From an uncultured beta proteobacterium (GTDB lineage: Bacteria > Pseudomonadota > Gammaproteobacteria > Burkholderiales > Burkholderiaceae): a stretch of DNA of 40,435 bases. Shown one piece after another: positions 12,497 to 23,504 of the stretch. A model generated the notes under the pieces. It did no database searches. It saw only the letters and a list, made by a program, of their open reading frames with translations, and was not told where the DNA came from. Position numbers and translations under genes: made by a program. The first letter of the stretch is position 1. Each line of letters opens with the position of its first letter. Location: positions 1-40,435 of the forward strand of contig CAIMOW010000047.1 in the NCBI GenBank assembly GCA_903843235.1. Reading direction: 5' to 3'.

Positions 12497-13467
12497 ACTT
12501 GCGCCCCAAAGTTTGGGTCGTCATTGCGGGTATTATCTTCAGGCTTTTTATCACCCTTGACTAAATCTTCGCGTTTAACGCCTAGCCACATAGCTAAGGC
12601 AGCCGCAACGAACACAGAAGAGTAAATACCAAACAAAATACCGATGGTGAGGGCTAGCGCAAAGTAGAAGAGTGTTGCACCACCAAAGATCAGCATTGCC
12701 AAGACCATCATTTCAGTGCTGCCGTGAGTAATGACAGTCCGGCTGATAGTGCTGGTAATCGCATTATCAATAATTTCGCGGGTGCTCATCTTGCGGTATT
12801 TGCGGAAGTTCTCACGAATACGGTCAAAGATCACCACAGACTCGTTTACAGAGTATCCAAGTACAGCCAGTACTGCTGCCAATACTGAGAGTGAAAACTC
12901 CCATTGAAAGAATGCGAAGAAGCCTAGGATGATCACGACGTCATGCAAGTTCGCAATGATGCCGGCAAGCGCAAATTTCCACTCAAAGCGGAATGAGAGA
13001 TAAACCACGATGCCGATGATCACGAACACTAAAGCCTTCAAGCCATCGAGAGCCAATTCTTGACCTACCTGAGGCCCGACAAACTCTACACGCTGTAGTT
13101 TGGCGCCAGAAGAGGCAGGTTCGAGGGCTCGCATGACTGCAGCACTTTGATCGGCAGAAGAAATGAGTTTACCTTCAGCATCTTTTTGCAAAGGAAGGCG
13201 AATCATAATGTCCCGCGAGCTACCAAAGTTCTGGATCTGTGTATCTGAGTAGCCCAGTTTTTCTACATTGACTCTGATTGAGTCTAGAGGTGCAGTCTGT
13301 GGATAAGTCACTTCCATTACCGTGCCGCCAGTAAACTCGATGGAAAGATGTAAGCCGTTATGCCAGAGGAAGAAAACCGCCGCTAAGAAGGTAATAAAGG
13401 AAATCGCATTGAGCACCAATGCATGGCGCATGAATGGAATATCTTTTTTAATTCGGAAAAATTCCAT
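12493..13467 (-). CDS. secF: Protein translocase subunit SecF
   Basis: Inner-membrane partner of SecD in the proton-driven Sec accessory complex, which pulls substrates across after SecYEG. It has 324 residues, with the first membrane helix near residues 15-35 and the periplasmic SIEFTGGTVMEV segment. Then come five C-terminal helices including the VIIILGFFAFF region and the conserved LGYSVNESVVIFDRIREN motif. GGAGAAA at the end of secD serves as its ribosome binding site. Only 3 nt separate it from secD. Its stop overlaps that of waaA. Confidence 0.97.
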
Positions 13468-13470
13468 GAC

Positions 13471-15330
13471 TTATTTCTCCTGTGGGCGCCAAACTTGGCC
13501 AATAGCGAGTTTGTGAATCTTCTTCTGTCTGCCATACCAAAGGTTGACGAGACCGCGTGAGAAAAAGACAGCGGAGAACATTGAAGTCAAAATACCGAGG
13601 CAATGCACTACAGCAAAACCTTTAATTGGACCTGATCCAAAGGCTAGCAATGCAAGGCCAGCAATTAAGGTAGTGACATTGGAATCCAAAATAGTTGCCC
13701 ACGCTTTATCAAAGCCAACGGAAATTGCAGTATGTGGCGCAGCGCCATTACGCAGCTCCTCACGAATACGTTCGTTGATTAATACGTTGGAGTCAATCGC
13801 CATACCCAAAGCCAAAGCCATCGCAGCAATACCTGGAAGGGTGAGGGTGGCTTGCAACATCGACAAGACTGAAATCAATAAGAGCAAGTTCACTGCTAGT
13901 GCAATCACAGAGAATGTGCCAAACAAGAGGTAATAGGCCATCATGAAGATAGCGATGCAGGCAAAGCCAATTAAGAGTGACTTAAAACCTTTCTCAATAT
14001 TTTCTGCGCCTAAACTTGGCCCAATCGTACGTTCTTCAATGATTTCCATTGGCGCCGCTAATGAGCCTGCGCGCAATAAGAGCGCCAAGTCATTCGCGCT
14101 CTCGGTAGTAGGTTGGCCAGTGATCTGGAACTTGGAGCCAAACTCACCTTGAATAGTTGCAATGGTCAACACTTCACCTTTGCCTTTTTCAAACAAGATC
14201 ATCCCCATCGGCTTACCAATGTTTTCGCGGGTAACTTCTTGCATGACGCGGCCACCAGCAGCGTCAAGAGAAATATTGACTGCGGGACGTTGGTTCTGAT
14301 CAAAACCTGCGCTCGCATCGGTAATGCGATCACCGCTGAAAATCACAGACTTCTTGAATACGCCTAAACGGTTTTCACCAAAGCGGAACGTATCCATGCC
14401 TGGAGGAGGAGCTTCACCTACGCCAATGGTTGATACCAAAGGGTCGGCGAGTCTAGATTCTAGGGTGGCAGTACGACCAATAATGTCTTTGGCACGAGCG
14501 GTATCTTGAACACCTGGCAACTGAACAACGATACGCTCGGCACCTTGCTGTTGAATCACGGGTTCTTTCACGGCTAACTCATTCACACGCTTATTAAGAG
14601 TAATAATATTTTGTTTAACTGCGTTATCTTGAATTGCTTTTAAGGCGGCTGGCTTAAATTCACCAAACAACTTCGCAGAACCGCCAGTAGACTGCACTTG
14701 CCAAATCAGTTCGGGCTGGCTGGTATTCAGAAGGGTGCGAGCCTGTTCCGCTTCATCAGTGCTACCAAAATTAATGGTGAGGGAGTCAGCGCTGCGATCA
14801 ATGCCTTGATGTCGAATCGATTTATCACGCAATTGACTACGGATATCGCCAGCTAAAGAAGTGACTTTCTTTTGTACGGCGCCCTTCATATCCACTTGAA
14901 GTAAGAAGTAGACGCCACCACGCAAGTCAAGGCCAAGAGGCATTGGCAGGGCATTGATTGTATTGAGCCATCCTGGCGTATTCGAGAGGAGGTTTAAAGC
15001 AACCGTGTAATTAGGGTCGGCTTGGTCTGAATTTAACTTTTGCTGCAAGAGATCGCGAGCACGCAACTGAATATCAGTATTGTTAAAACGAATCTTGATG
15101 GAACCTACATGACCTGTAGCTTCAAAGAACATTCCGGTATTGCTAATGCTGTCTTCACTCAGAATCTTTTCAACGCGAGCCTGTGTCGCCAAATCAACCT
15201 TGATGGTTGGTTTGGCGGACGAGACTTGAACTGCAGGCGCCTCACCGAAGAAATTGGGCAATGAATATAGTCCACCGATCAGCAATGCAGCAGCAATGAC
15301 TATATATTTCCAGAGAGGGTAGCGGTTCAT
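13471..15330 (-). CDS. secD: Protein translocase subunit SecD
   Basis: Inner-membrane Sec accessory subunit, 619 residues, typical length. A short cytoplasmic start (MNRYPLWKY) leads into the first membrane helix. A large periplasmic domain follows with the conserved LDLRGGVYFLLQVD segment near residues 134-147. The C-terminal membrane half contains GMAIDSNVLINERIREEL, the SecD proton-relay Asp region. It is the middle gene of yajC-secD-secF, 25 nt after yajC. The final codons hold the secF ribosome binding site, which supports coupled synthesis. Confidence 0.97.
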   Translation of the reverse strand: MNRYPLWKYIVIAAALLIGGLYSLPNFFGEAPAVQVSSAKPTIKVDLATQARVEKILSEDSISNTGMFFEATGHVGSIKIRFNNTDIQLRARDLLQQKLNSDQADPNYTVALNLLSNTPGWLNTINALPMPLGLDLRGGVYFLLQVDMKGAVQKKVTSLAGDIRSQLRDKSIRHQGIDRSADSLTINFGSTDEAEQARTLLNTSQPELIWQVQSTGGSAKLFGEFKPAALKAIQDNAVKQNIITLNKRVNELAVKEPVIQQQGAERIVVQLPGVQDTARAKDIIGRTATLESRLADPLVSTIGVGEAPPPGMDTFRFGENRLGVFKKSVIFSGDRITDASAGFDQNQRPAVNISLDAAGGRVMQEVTRENIGKPMGMILFEKGKGEVLTIATIQGEFGSKFQITGQPTTESANDLALLLRAGSLAAPMEIIEERTIGPSLGAENIEKGFKSLLIGFACIAIFMMAYYLLFGTFSVIALAVNLLLLISVLSMLQATLTLPGIAAMALALGMAIDSNVLINERIREELRNGAAPHTAISVGFDKAWATILDSNVTTLIAGLALLAFGSGPIKGFAVVHCLGILTSMFSAVFFSRGLVNLWYGRQKKIHKLAIGQVWRPQEK

Positions 15331-15355
15331 ATTGAGATACTTTTAAGCAAACGTA

Positions 15356-15682
15356 TTAAGCGGACTTCAAAGTGCCTTTAGGCAGCACGGTAGTGATGGC
15401 GCCTTTTTGCATTTGCACTTCTGTGCCAGCAGCAATTTCTACGCTAACAAAATCTTCTTTCAATGCGGTGACTTTGCCAACAATGCCGCCAACAGTGACT
15501 ACTTCATCGCCAACTGACAATGCTGAAAGCATGGCTTTGGTTTCTTTAGCGCGCTTCATTTGTGGGCGAATCATAATGAAATACAAAACAGCAAACATCA
15601 AAATAAGGGGGAGGAAGCTCATCAAGCCACCTGCATCTGTGCCGCCGACTGAAGCCTGGGCAAAAGCGTTACTAATCCACAT
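15356..15682 (-). CDS. yajC: Preprotein translocase accessory subunit YajC
   Basis: Small single-span membrane protein of 108 residues that associates with SecDF. One hydrophobic helix (FLPLILMFAVLYFIMIRPQ, about residues 23-41) is followed by the characteristic RPQMKRAKETKAMLSALSVGDEVVTVGG segment. ACGGAGG just before the ATG is a strong ribosome binding site. The gene is 133 nt downstream of tgt. That gap holds a hairpin and a G-tract, so yajC-secD-secF may have its own promoter as well as read-through from queA-tgt. Confidence 0.96.
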   Translation of the reverse strand: MWISNAFAQASVGGTDAGGLMSFLPLILMFAVLYFIMIRPQMKRAKETKAMLSALSVGDEVVTVGGIVGKVTALKEDFVSVEIAAGTEVQMQKGAITTVLPKGTLKSA

Positions 15683-15726
15683 ACAAAACCTCCGTTAATG
15701 ACCAATTGGAAACTGCTTTAGTTTTA

Positions 15727-15744
15727 GGCTTTGAAAGCAAAGCC
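15727..15744 (-). other. Perfect 7-bp hairpin in the yajC leader
   Basis: GGCTTTG-CTTT-CAAAGCC on the minus strand is a perfect 7-bp stem with a tetraloop, about 45 nt before the yajC start. No T-run follows, so it is not an intrinsic terminator. It may be an RNA processing or stability element of the yajC-secDF message. Confidence 0.5.
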
Positions 15745-15769
15745 GTAAACCCGCAATTCTAAACTGTAT

Positions 15770-15812
15770 GGGGTTTTGGGGGTGATTTGAGGGGGTCTAG
15801 CCTCCTCTAGGG
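15770..15812 (+). other. Four-tract G-rich stretch (possible G-quadruplex) between tgt and yajC
   Basis: G-runs at 15770-15773, 15778-15782, 15791-15795 and 15810-15812 are separated by 4, 8 and 14 nt, with the last run ending just beyond the tgt stop. The G-rich strand is the template strand for the leftward genes, so any quadruplex would be DNA rather than mRNA. The long loops make folding uncertain. Confidence 0.4.
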
Positions 15813-15815
15813 CTA

Positions 15816-18016
<2,201 letters not shown>

Positions 18017-18046
18017 AGCATTACCATCAGGTATTGGATTTTAACG

Positions 18047-20119
18047 ATGATGACTAAGCGACCGCCAACAGCACTAGAAAAGATAGGTTTGAATAGCCCT
18101 ATGGCCCTTGCTTTGCATCTGCCATCCCGCTATGAAGATGAGACTAAGCTCTTTACTGTTGAAGATGCGCTTAGCCAAGGGCGATTTTCCTCTGTGCAAA
18201 CCCAAGGCGTCGTCATTCGCAATCAAGTCCTATTTAGACCTAGAAGGCAGCTATTAGTGACGATTCAGGATGACACGGCGGTATTACAACTCCGGTTTTT
18301 GAATTTCTACCCCAGTCAGCAAAAGCAAATGGCCGTTGGCGCCCATGTGCGAGTGCGGGGTGATGTGCGCGAGGGATTTCAGGGTGCTGAGATGGTGCAT
18401 CCAACAGTCCGCGCTGTTGCACCGGATGCCCCATTACCTAGTAGTTTGACCCCGGTCTATCCGGCCAGCGCGGGCATTTCACAAACCATTATTCGTAAGG
18501 CTGTGGCTCAGGCATTGCGTGAGCCAAGTTTGAAAGAGAGCTTGGCGGAGTTTTTGCCTGCAGAGTTGCTAGTGCAACTATTGCCTAGCCATGATTGGCC
18601 TCATTTACAAGCAGCAATCACTTATCTCCATCAACCACCTGCCGATGCCGATACACAGGCTTTGTTAGAACGCACTCATCCCGCATGGCGCCGTGTGCAG
18701 TTTGAAGAATTGCTAGCACAACAAATTTCTTTGAAGCGAGCTCATTCGATTCGCAGACAAAGAAGTGCTCCTAGTTTTGCAAAATCTCAATCCAAAGCAG
18801 ACTCAAAGATTGAAGATGGCTTACTACAGGCGCTCCCTTTCAAATTAACAGATGCACAAGCGCGTGTATGGACTGAAATCGGTCATGATCTCTCAAATGA
18901 TTTTCCGATGAATCGCTTATTGCAAGGTGATGTCGGTAGTGGCAAGACAGTAGTTGCAGCCCTCGCAGCCGCACGTGTCATGGATCACGGTTATCAAGCT
19001 GCAGTGATGGCTCCTACCGAAATATTGGCAGAGCAGCACTACCTCAAAATGAAAGAGTGGTTTGAGCCTTTAGACATCAGAGTGGCTTGGTTATCTGGTA
19101 GCTTGAAAGCAAAAGATAAAAGACTGGCTCAAGAAATCATTGAGAACGGTACAGCACAACTCATTATTGGTACGCATGCACTGATTCAGGAAGCAGTAAG
19201 TTTTGCCAAACTAGGATTGGCAGTGATCGATGAGCAACATCGCTTTGGCGTGAGACAGCGTTTAGAAATTCAGCAACGTGTTGGATCTGAATTGTTCTAC
19301 TGCCATCAACTCATGATGTCAGCCACTCCTATTCCACGTACGCTAGCAATGACTTACTACGCCGACTTAGATGTGTCGGTAATTGACGAGTTACCTCCGG
19401 GGCGCAAGCCCATCGTGACTAAAGTGGTGAAGGCTGCGCGGCGTGACGAAGTCATTGGTGGATTGCGCGATTGGTTGGGCAAAGGATTGCAGGCCTATTG
19501 GGTATGCCCATTGATTGAAGAATCAGAAGTACTGCAATTGCAAACTGCCGTAGAAAGTTTTGAGCAACTGACAGTCGCTTTGCCCGACTTTAAAGTGGGT
19601 CTAGTCCATGGCCGTCTAAAGTCTGACGAGAAAGCGGCAGTGATGGCTGCCTTTAAGGCGAATGAGATTAAGCTTTTAGTTGCTACTACGGTAATTGAAG
19701 TCGGAGTGGATGTACCTAATGCTGCATTGATGGTGATCGAGCATGCAGAGCGCTTTGGTTATGCGCAGATTCATCAATTACGAGGACGGGTGGGGCGCGG
19801 TTCAGCTGATTCAGTCTGTATTTTAATGTACGCCGAGCCACTTTCTATGGCGGCAAAAGAGCGCTTACAAACCTTGCGAGAAACTTCTGACGGCTTTGTG
19901 ATTGCTGAGCGTGACTTATCGCTACGAGGTCCAGGTGAGTTATTAGGTGCTAAGCAGTCTGGCGATGCCATGTTGCGTTTTGTAGATTTGCAGCGCGATG
20001 CTTGGTTGATTGAGCTGGCCCAGCAGGTGGCTGAACGCTTATTAGCCGATCATGCTGAGTTAGTGGAGCGCCATCTTGAGCGCTGGCTCGGGTCTCGCAC
20101 AGAATTTCTAAAGGCGTGA
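18047..20119 (+). CDS. recG: ATP-dependent DNA helicase RecG
   Basis: Branch-migrating helicase that remodels stalled replication forks and recombination intermediates. An N-terminal wedge/OB domain precedes a superfamily 2 helicase core: Walker A GDVGSGKT near residue 298, Walker B VIDEQHRFG, motif III MSATPIPRTLAMTYY, and motif VI HQLRGRVGRG. The track ORF begins at 18011, but that start overlaps queA. I chose the ATG at 18047 (another ATG follows at 18050), giving 690 residues, close to the E. coli 693, with a weak GGA upstream. oxyR follows after 10 nt. Confidence 0.96.
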   Translation: MMTKRPPTALEKIGLNSPMALALHLPSRYEDETKLFTVEDALSQGRFSSVQTQGVVIRNQVLFRPRRQLLVTIQDDTAVLQLRFLNFYPSQQKQMAVGAHVRVRGDVREGFQGAEMVHPTVRAVAPDAPLPSSLTPVYPASAGISQTIIRKAVAQALREPSLKESLAEFLPAELLVQLLPSHDWPHLQAAITYLHQPPADADTQALLERTHPAWRRVQFEELLAQQISLKRAHSIRRQRSAPSFAKSQSKADSKIEDGLLQALPFKLTDAQARVWTEIGHDLSNDFPMNRLLQGDVGSGKTVVAALAAARVMDHGYQAAVMAPTEILAEQHYLKMKEWFEPLDIRVAWLSGSLKAKDKRLAQEIIENGTAQLIIGTHALIQEAVSFAKLGLAVIDEQHRFGVRQRLEIQQRVGSELFYCHQLMMSATPIPRTLAMTYYADLDVSVIDELPPGRKPIVTKVVKAARRDEVIGGLRDWLGKGLQAYWVCPLIEESEVLQLQTAVESFEQLTVALPDFKVGLVHGRLKSDEKAAVMAAFKANEIKLLVATTVIEVGVDVPNAALMVIEHAERFGYAQIHQLRGRVGRGSADSVCILMYAEPLSMAAKERLQTLRETSDGFVIAERDLSLRGPGELLGAKQSGDAMLRFVDLQRDAWLIELAQQVAERLLADHAELVERHLERWLGSRTEFLKA

Positions 20120-20129
20120 TAATTAAACT

Positions 20130-21056
20130 ATGACACTTACAGAACTTCGTTACATTGTTGCTGTTGCTCGCGAGCGCCACTTTGGGCGTGCAGCTGAGGC
20201 CTGTCACGTATCTCAGCCGACCCTATCTGTAGCGATTAAAAAGTTAGAAGAAGAACTTGGCACACAGATCTTCGAGAGAACCAGTTCTGAAGTAGCGATG
20301 ACTAGCTTGGGCGTGCTGATTGTTGAGCAAGCCCAACGGGTGTTAGAAGAGGCTAATTCCTTAAAGCATTTAGCTAAGCATGGACAGGATCCTTTATCCG
20401 GTCCCATTCGTTTGGGTGCGATTTACACGATTGCCCCATATCTATTACCTAGTTTGGTGAGGGTTGCGAGAGAAGACATTCCAAATGCACCCTTATTTTT
20501 GGAAGAAAACTTTACTGTTCGCTTATTAGAAATGTTGCGTCAAGGTGTATTGGATTGCGCTGTCTTAGCAGACCCATTTCCAAGTGCGGGTTTAGATGTG
20601 GTGGATTTGTATGAAGAACCCTTTTTGGTTGCGGTTCCTAAAGGGCATATGTGGGAGCAACGTAAGTCGATTGCCCATCAAGAATTAAGAGAGCAAAACA
20701 CCTTATTGCTTGGCGCTGGACATTGCTTCCGTGACCATGTTTTGGGAGTGTGTCCTGAGTTAAATCGTTTTGGTTCCGGCTCTACGATTGGCGAGCAGCG
20801 CAGTTTCGAGGGCTCTTCTTTAGAGACGATTCGTCAAATGGTGGCAGGCGGCATTGGCATCTCCGTCCTACCCAGAACCTCAGTGCTTGATCCAAAAACC
20901 CATGAGGGTTTGATTCGCTATATTCCACTAGATGAGCCTGTGCCAACTCGTAAAGTCTGTGTGGTGTGGCGTAAGAGTTACCCTCGTGCTGAGGTGATGC
21001 AAAAGCTTGCTCAAATTATTCGCAAATGTGATTTGCCGGGTGTGAGCTTTATTTGA
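20130..21056 (+). CDS. oxyR: Hydrogen peroxide-sensing LysR-type regulator OxyR
   Basis: Transcription activator for peroxide defence genes. The N-terminal winged helix-turn-helix (about residues 1-60, [24 protein letters not shown]) is followed by a LysR effector domain. The redox pair is intact: [12 protein letters not shown] places cysteines at residues 199 and 208, the same positions as in E. coli OxyR. It lies 10 nt after recG with no obvious Shine-Dalgarno, so expression may depend on coupling to recG or a start very near the ATG. Its TGA overlaps the ubiA ATG. No catalase or peroxidase target is in the window. Confidence 0.95.
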   Translation: MTLTELRYIVAVARERHFGRAAEACHVSQPTLSVAIKKLEEELGTQIFERTSSEVAMTSLGVLIVEQAQRVLEEANSLKHLAKHGQDPLSGPIRLGAIYTIAPYLLPSLVRVAREDIPNAPLFLEENFTVRLLEMLRQGVLDCAVLADPFPSAGLDVVDLYEEPFLVAVPKGHMWEQRKSIAHQELREQNTLLLGAGHCFRDHVLGVCPELNRFGSGSTIGEQRSFEGSSLETIRQMVAGGIGISVLPRTSVLDPKTHEGLIRYIPLDEPVPTRKVCVVWRKSYPRAEVMQKLAQIIRKCDLPGVSFI

Positions 21057-21925
21057 TGCAGCATCGTGCCACTGCCCGCCTTGTTTCATATGCCTATCTG
21101 ATTCGCCTCGATAAGCCGATTGGTACTTTGTTACTCTTATGGCCAACTTGGTGGGCATTATGGCTTGCTAGTGGCGGCTTCCCTGAGTGGAGTATTTTGA
21201 TTATTTTTACGCTCGGCACGTTTTTAATGCGTAGCGCAGGTTGTGCTGTGAATGATTACGCAGATCGAGATTTTGATCGCCATGTGCAAAGAACGCAAGG
21301 GCGCCCAGTGACGAGTGGCAAGATCACTGGCAAGGAAGCTCTCGGAGTTGCAACAATCTTGGCGCTGTTGGCTTTTTTACTGATTCAGCCACTCAATGCT
21401 TTTACTAAAGCGCTCTCGGTCTTAGCTTTGTTAGTCGCAATTATTTATCCGTTTACTAAGCGATTCTTTGCGATTCCTCAAGCCATTCTTGGAATTGCAT
21501 TTGGATTCGGAATTCCGATGGCTTATGCGGCCGTGCTGGATTTCATTCCACCAGAGGCATGGATTCTTTTTGTAGGTAATATCTTCTGGGCGATAGCCTA
21601 TGACACTGCCTATGCCATGGTAGATCGGGATGACGATATTCGTTTGGGTTTGCGGACCTCAGCCATTACCTTTGGTAGCTTTGATATTTTGGCTATTGGG
21701 GTTTGCTACTGCGTGTTGTTACTGAGTCAAGTCTGGGTAGCTCAGCTCGCCCACTTGAGTGCGTATTTCTGGTTGGGCTGGTTGGGCGCTTTGGCATGCG
21801 TCATTTATCACCTTAAATTGGTTTCGAATCGTGGAAGGGCTGAGTGCTTTAAGGCATTTCGTCACAACAACTGGTTAGGCGGACTCCTCTTTTTGGGAAT
21901 CGTCCTGGGTCTAGTGCTGAATTAG
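21056..21925 (+). CDS. ubiA: 4-hydroxybenzoate octaprenyltransferase
   Basis: Inner-membrane prenyltransferase that attaches the polyprenyl tail to 4-hydroxybenzoate in ubiquinone synthesis. The 289-residue protein is strongly hydrophobic (about 8-9 helices) and has both Asp-rich Mg-pyrophosphate motifs: NDYADRDFD at residues 66-74 and the DRDDDIRLG segment in the second half. The track gives a TTG start at 21053. The ATG at 21056 is preferred because it makes a TGATG junction with the oxyR stop. The TAG stop overlaps the stop of convergent proC in TTAG. Confidence 0.96.
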   Translation: MQHRATARLVSYAYLIRLDKPIGTLLLLWPTWWALWLASGGFPEWSILIIFTLGTFLMRSAGCAVNDYADRDFDRHVQRTQGRPVTSGKITGKEALGVATILALLAFLLIQPLNAFTKALSVLALLVAIIYPFTKRFFAIPQAILGIAFGFGIPMAYAAVLDFIPPEAWILFVGNIFWAIAYDTAYAMVDRDDDIRLGLRTSAITFGSFDILAIGVCYCVLLLSQVWVAQLAHLSAYFWLGWLGALACVIYHLKLVSNRGRAECFKAFRHNNWLGGLLFLGIVLGLVLN

Positions 21926-22782
21926 CTTTTACCTAGCTCATCACCCATGGCTTTGCCACGCTGACTTGCGGCATCGATGGCTTTTTCTAGAATGCCATGC
22001 CAACCATGTTGTTTCATGACTTCAAGTGCAGCAGCAGTTGTTCCACCTTTGGATGTCACGCGTTCGCGTAATACGCCAGCGTGTTCATCTGAGTTATGTG
22101 CCAGCTGAGTTGCACCTTCTAGCGTTGCATAAGCAAGTTGACGTGCAGTAGCGGGATCTAAGCCTAACTTTTCACCAGCGGATTGCATTGCCTCTAAAAA
22201 GGCAAAGACATAAGCTGGACCACTGCCTGAAACTGCAGTCACGGCATCCATTAATTTTTCTTCAGCCACCCAAACTGCTTTGCCAACGGCATGGCAAATG
22301 GTTTCTGCGAGCGCACGATCATCTTGATTTACGGCGGCATCTGCAAAGAGGCCGGTAATCCCTTTGCCAATGAGGGCGGGGGTATTAGGCATCGCACGCA
22401 CGCAACGCGCATGATCAAGCCAGCGACTCATATCCTTTAGACGAATTCCAGCAGCAATACTCAGAATTAGCGGGCCGGGTGCGGTCGCATGTTTTAGTTT
22501 GGCACTCAAACCTTTAGCAACTACATTAAAGTCTTGGGGCTTGATGGCCATAACCACAACATTGTTCTTGGTGAAGCCCAAAGAAATTTGATCCAATGCG
22601 CCAATCACTTGAATACCAAAATCTCGATGTAAGCCAATGGCGGTTTCGGCATTAGCCTCTACCACGGTAATTTGATTGGCTTCAAACCCATTGGCTAAAA
22701 GGCCGCTAATTAAAGCCCGACCCATATTTCCACCACCAATAAAAGTGATGTGGGCATTTTGATTTAACTGTTTTGTGCTCAT
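21922..22782 (-). CDS. proC: Pyrroline-5-carboxylate reductase
   Basis: Last step of proline synthesis, reducing pyrroline-5-carboxylate with NAD(P)H in the cytoplasm. The 286-residue length is typical. The N-terminal Rossmann motif is [19 protein letters not shown], and the C-terminal domain has the hallmark [17 protein letters not shown] followed by [16 protein letters not shown]. Its start overlaps the yggS stop by 4 nt (ATGA), placing it as the last gene of glcD-glcE-glcF-yggS-proC. yggS-proC pairing is common in bacteria; the link to the glycolate genes is less expected. Confidence 0.97.
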   Translation of the reverse strand: MSTKQLNQNAHITFIGGGNMGRALISGLLANGFEANQITVVEANAETAIGLHRDFGIQVIGALDQISLGFTKNNVVVMAIKPQDFNVVAKGLSAKLKHATAPGPLILSIAAGIRLKDMSRWLDHARCVRAMPNTPALIGKGITGLFADAAVNQDDRALAETICHAVGKAVWVAEEKLMDAVTAVSGSGPAYVFAFLEAMQSAGEKLGLDPATARQLAYATLEGATQLAHNSDEHAGVLRERVTSKGGTTAAALEVMKQHGWHGILEKAIDAASQRGKAMGDELGKS

Positions 22783-23504
22783 ACGCTTATCTTATCGCGC
22801 TTCCCAAATATCGCCGTTCCTACTCGAACCATAGTACTGCCCTCGGCAATGGCCGACTCCATATCCTCGGACATACCCATCGATAGAGTGTCAAAAAATT
22901 CATATCCGACATCATTCAGATGTTTTGCTTTGATCTGATTAAAGCATTCCCGGACGGTAGCAAAAGCCCGGCGCTGTAAAGTGGGATCTTGGTTTGGTGC
23001 TGGAATGGCCATCAATCCCCTCAGGGTGAGATGCGGAAATTTGGTAATTGAGCTACACAAATCTTCGGCTTCATTCAGGGGGATACCACTCTTGCTGTTT
23101 TCCCCACTCACGTTGACTTGTATGCACACTTGTAAGTCCGCCAAATCAGGGAACTCGCCACGCTGAGTAGACAGTCGTTCTGCAATTTTGAGGCGGTCGA
23201 CGCTATGAACCCAGTCAAAGTGTTCCGCCACTTCTTTAGTCTTGTTACTCTGAAGTGGTCCGATGAAATGCCAAACAAGCCATGGGCGTAGCTTAGCAAG
23301 CAAGGTAATCTTTTCAACTGCCTCTTGAACATAGTTTTCACCAAAAGCTGTTTGTCCTGCGTGCATCGCTTCTTCAATATCTTGCGCAGGGAAGGCTTTA
23401 CTGACGGCGAGTAACTCAATATCTTCTGGTTCACGTTTACTAGCTTCAGCAGCTAATTCAAGACGCTGCTTTACCCGCATTAAGTTATTTGTAATCTGAC
23501 TCAT
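22779..23504 (-). CDS. yggS: Pyridoxal phosphate homeostasis protein YggS
   Basis: PLP-binding protein that balances free vitamin B6 and amino acid metabolism; no catalytic reaction is firmly established. The single-domain fold of 241 residues contains the PLP lysine in LLAVSKAFPAQDI (Lys36), AFGENYVQEAVEK, WHFIGPLQSNKTKEVAEHFDWVHSVDRL, and the C-terminal LSMGMSEDMESAIAEGSTMVRVGTAIFG, which are family signatures. It overlaps glcF upstream and proC downstream by 4 nt each (ATGA at both junctions), so the three are translated in close coupling. Confidence 0.96.
   Translation of the reverse strand: MSQITNNLMRVKQRLELAAEASKREPEDIELLAVSKAFPAQDIEEAMHAGQTAFGENYVQEAVEKITLLAKLRPWLVWHFIGPLQSNKTKEVAEHFDWVHSVDRLKIAERLSTQRGEFPDLADLQVCIQVNVSGENSKSGIPLNEAEDLCSSITKFPHLTLRGLMAIPAPNQDPTLQRRAFATVRECFNQIKAKHLNDVGYEFFDTLSMGMSEDMESAIAEGSTMVRVGTAIFGKRDKISV

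Noticed and set aside
12505-12517. CCCAAA-G-TTTGGG near-palindrome at the secF end as a terminator
   Set aside because: The loop would be one base and no T-run follows on either strand; it is coding sequence of secF.
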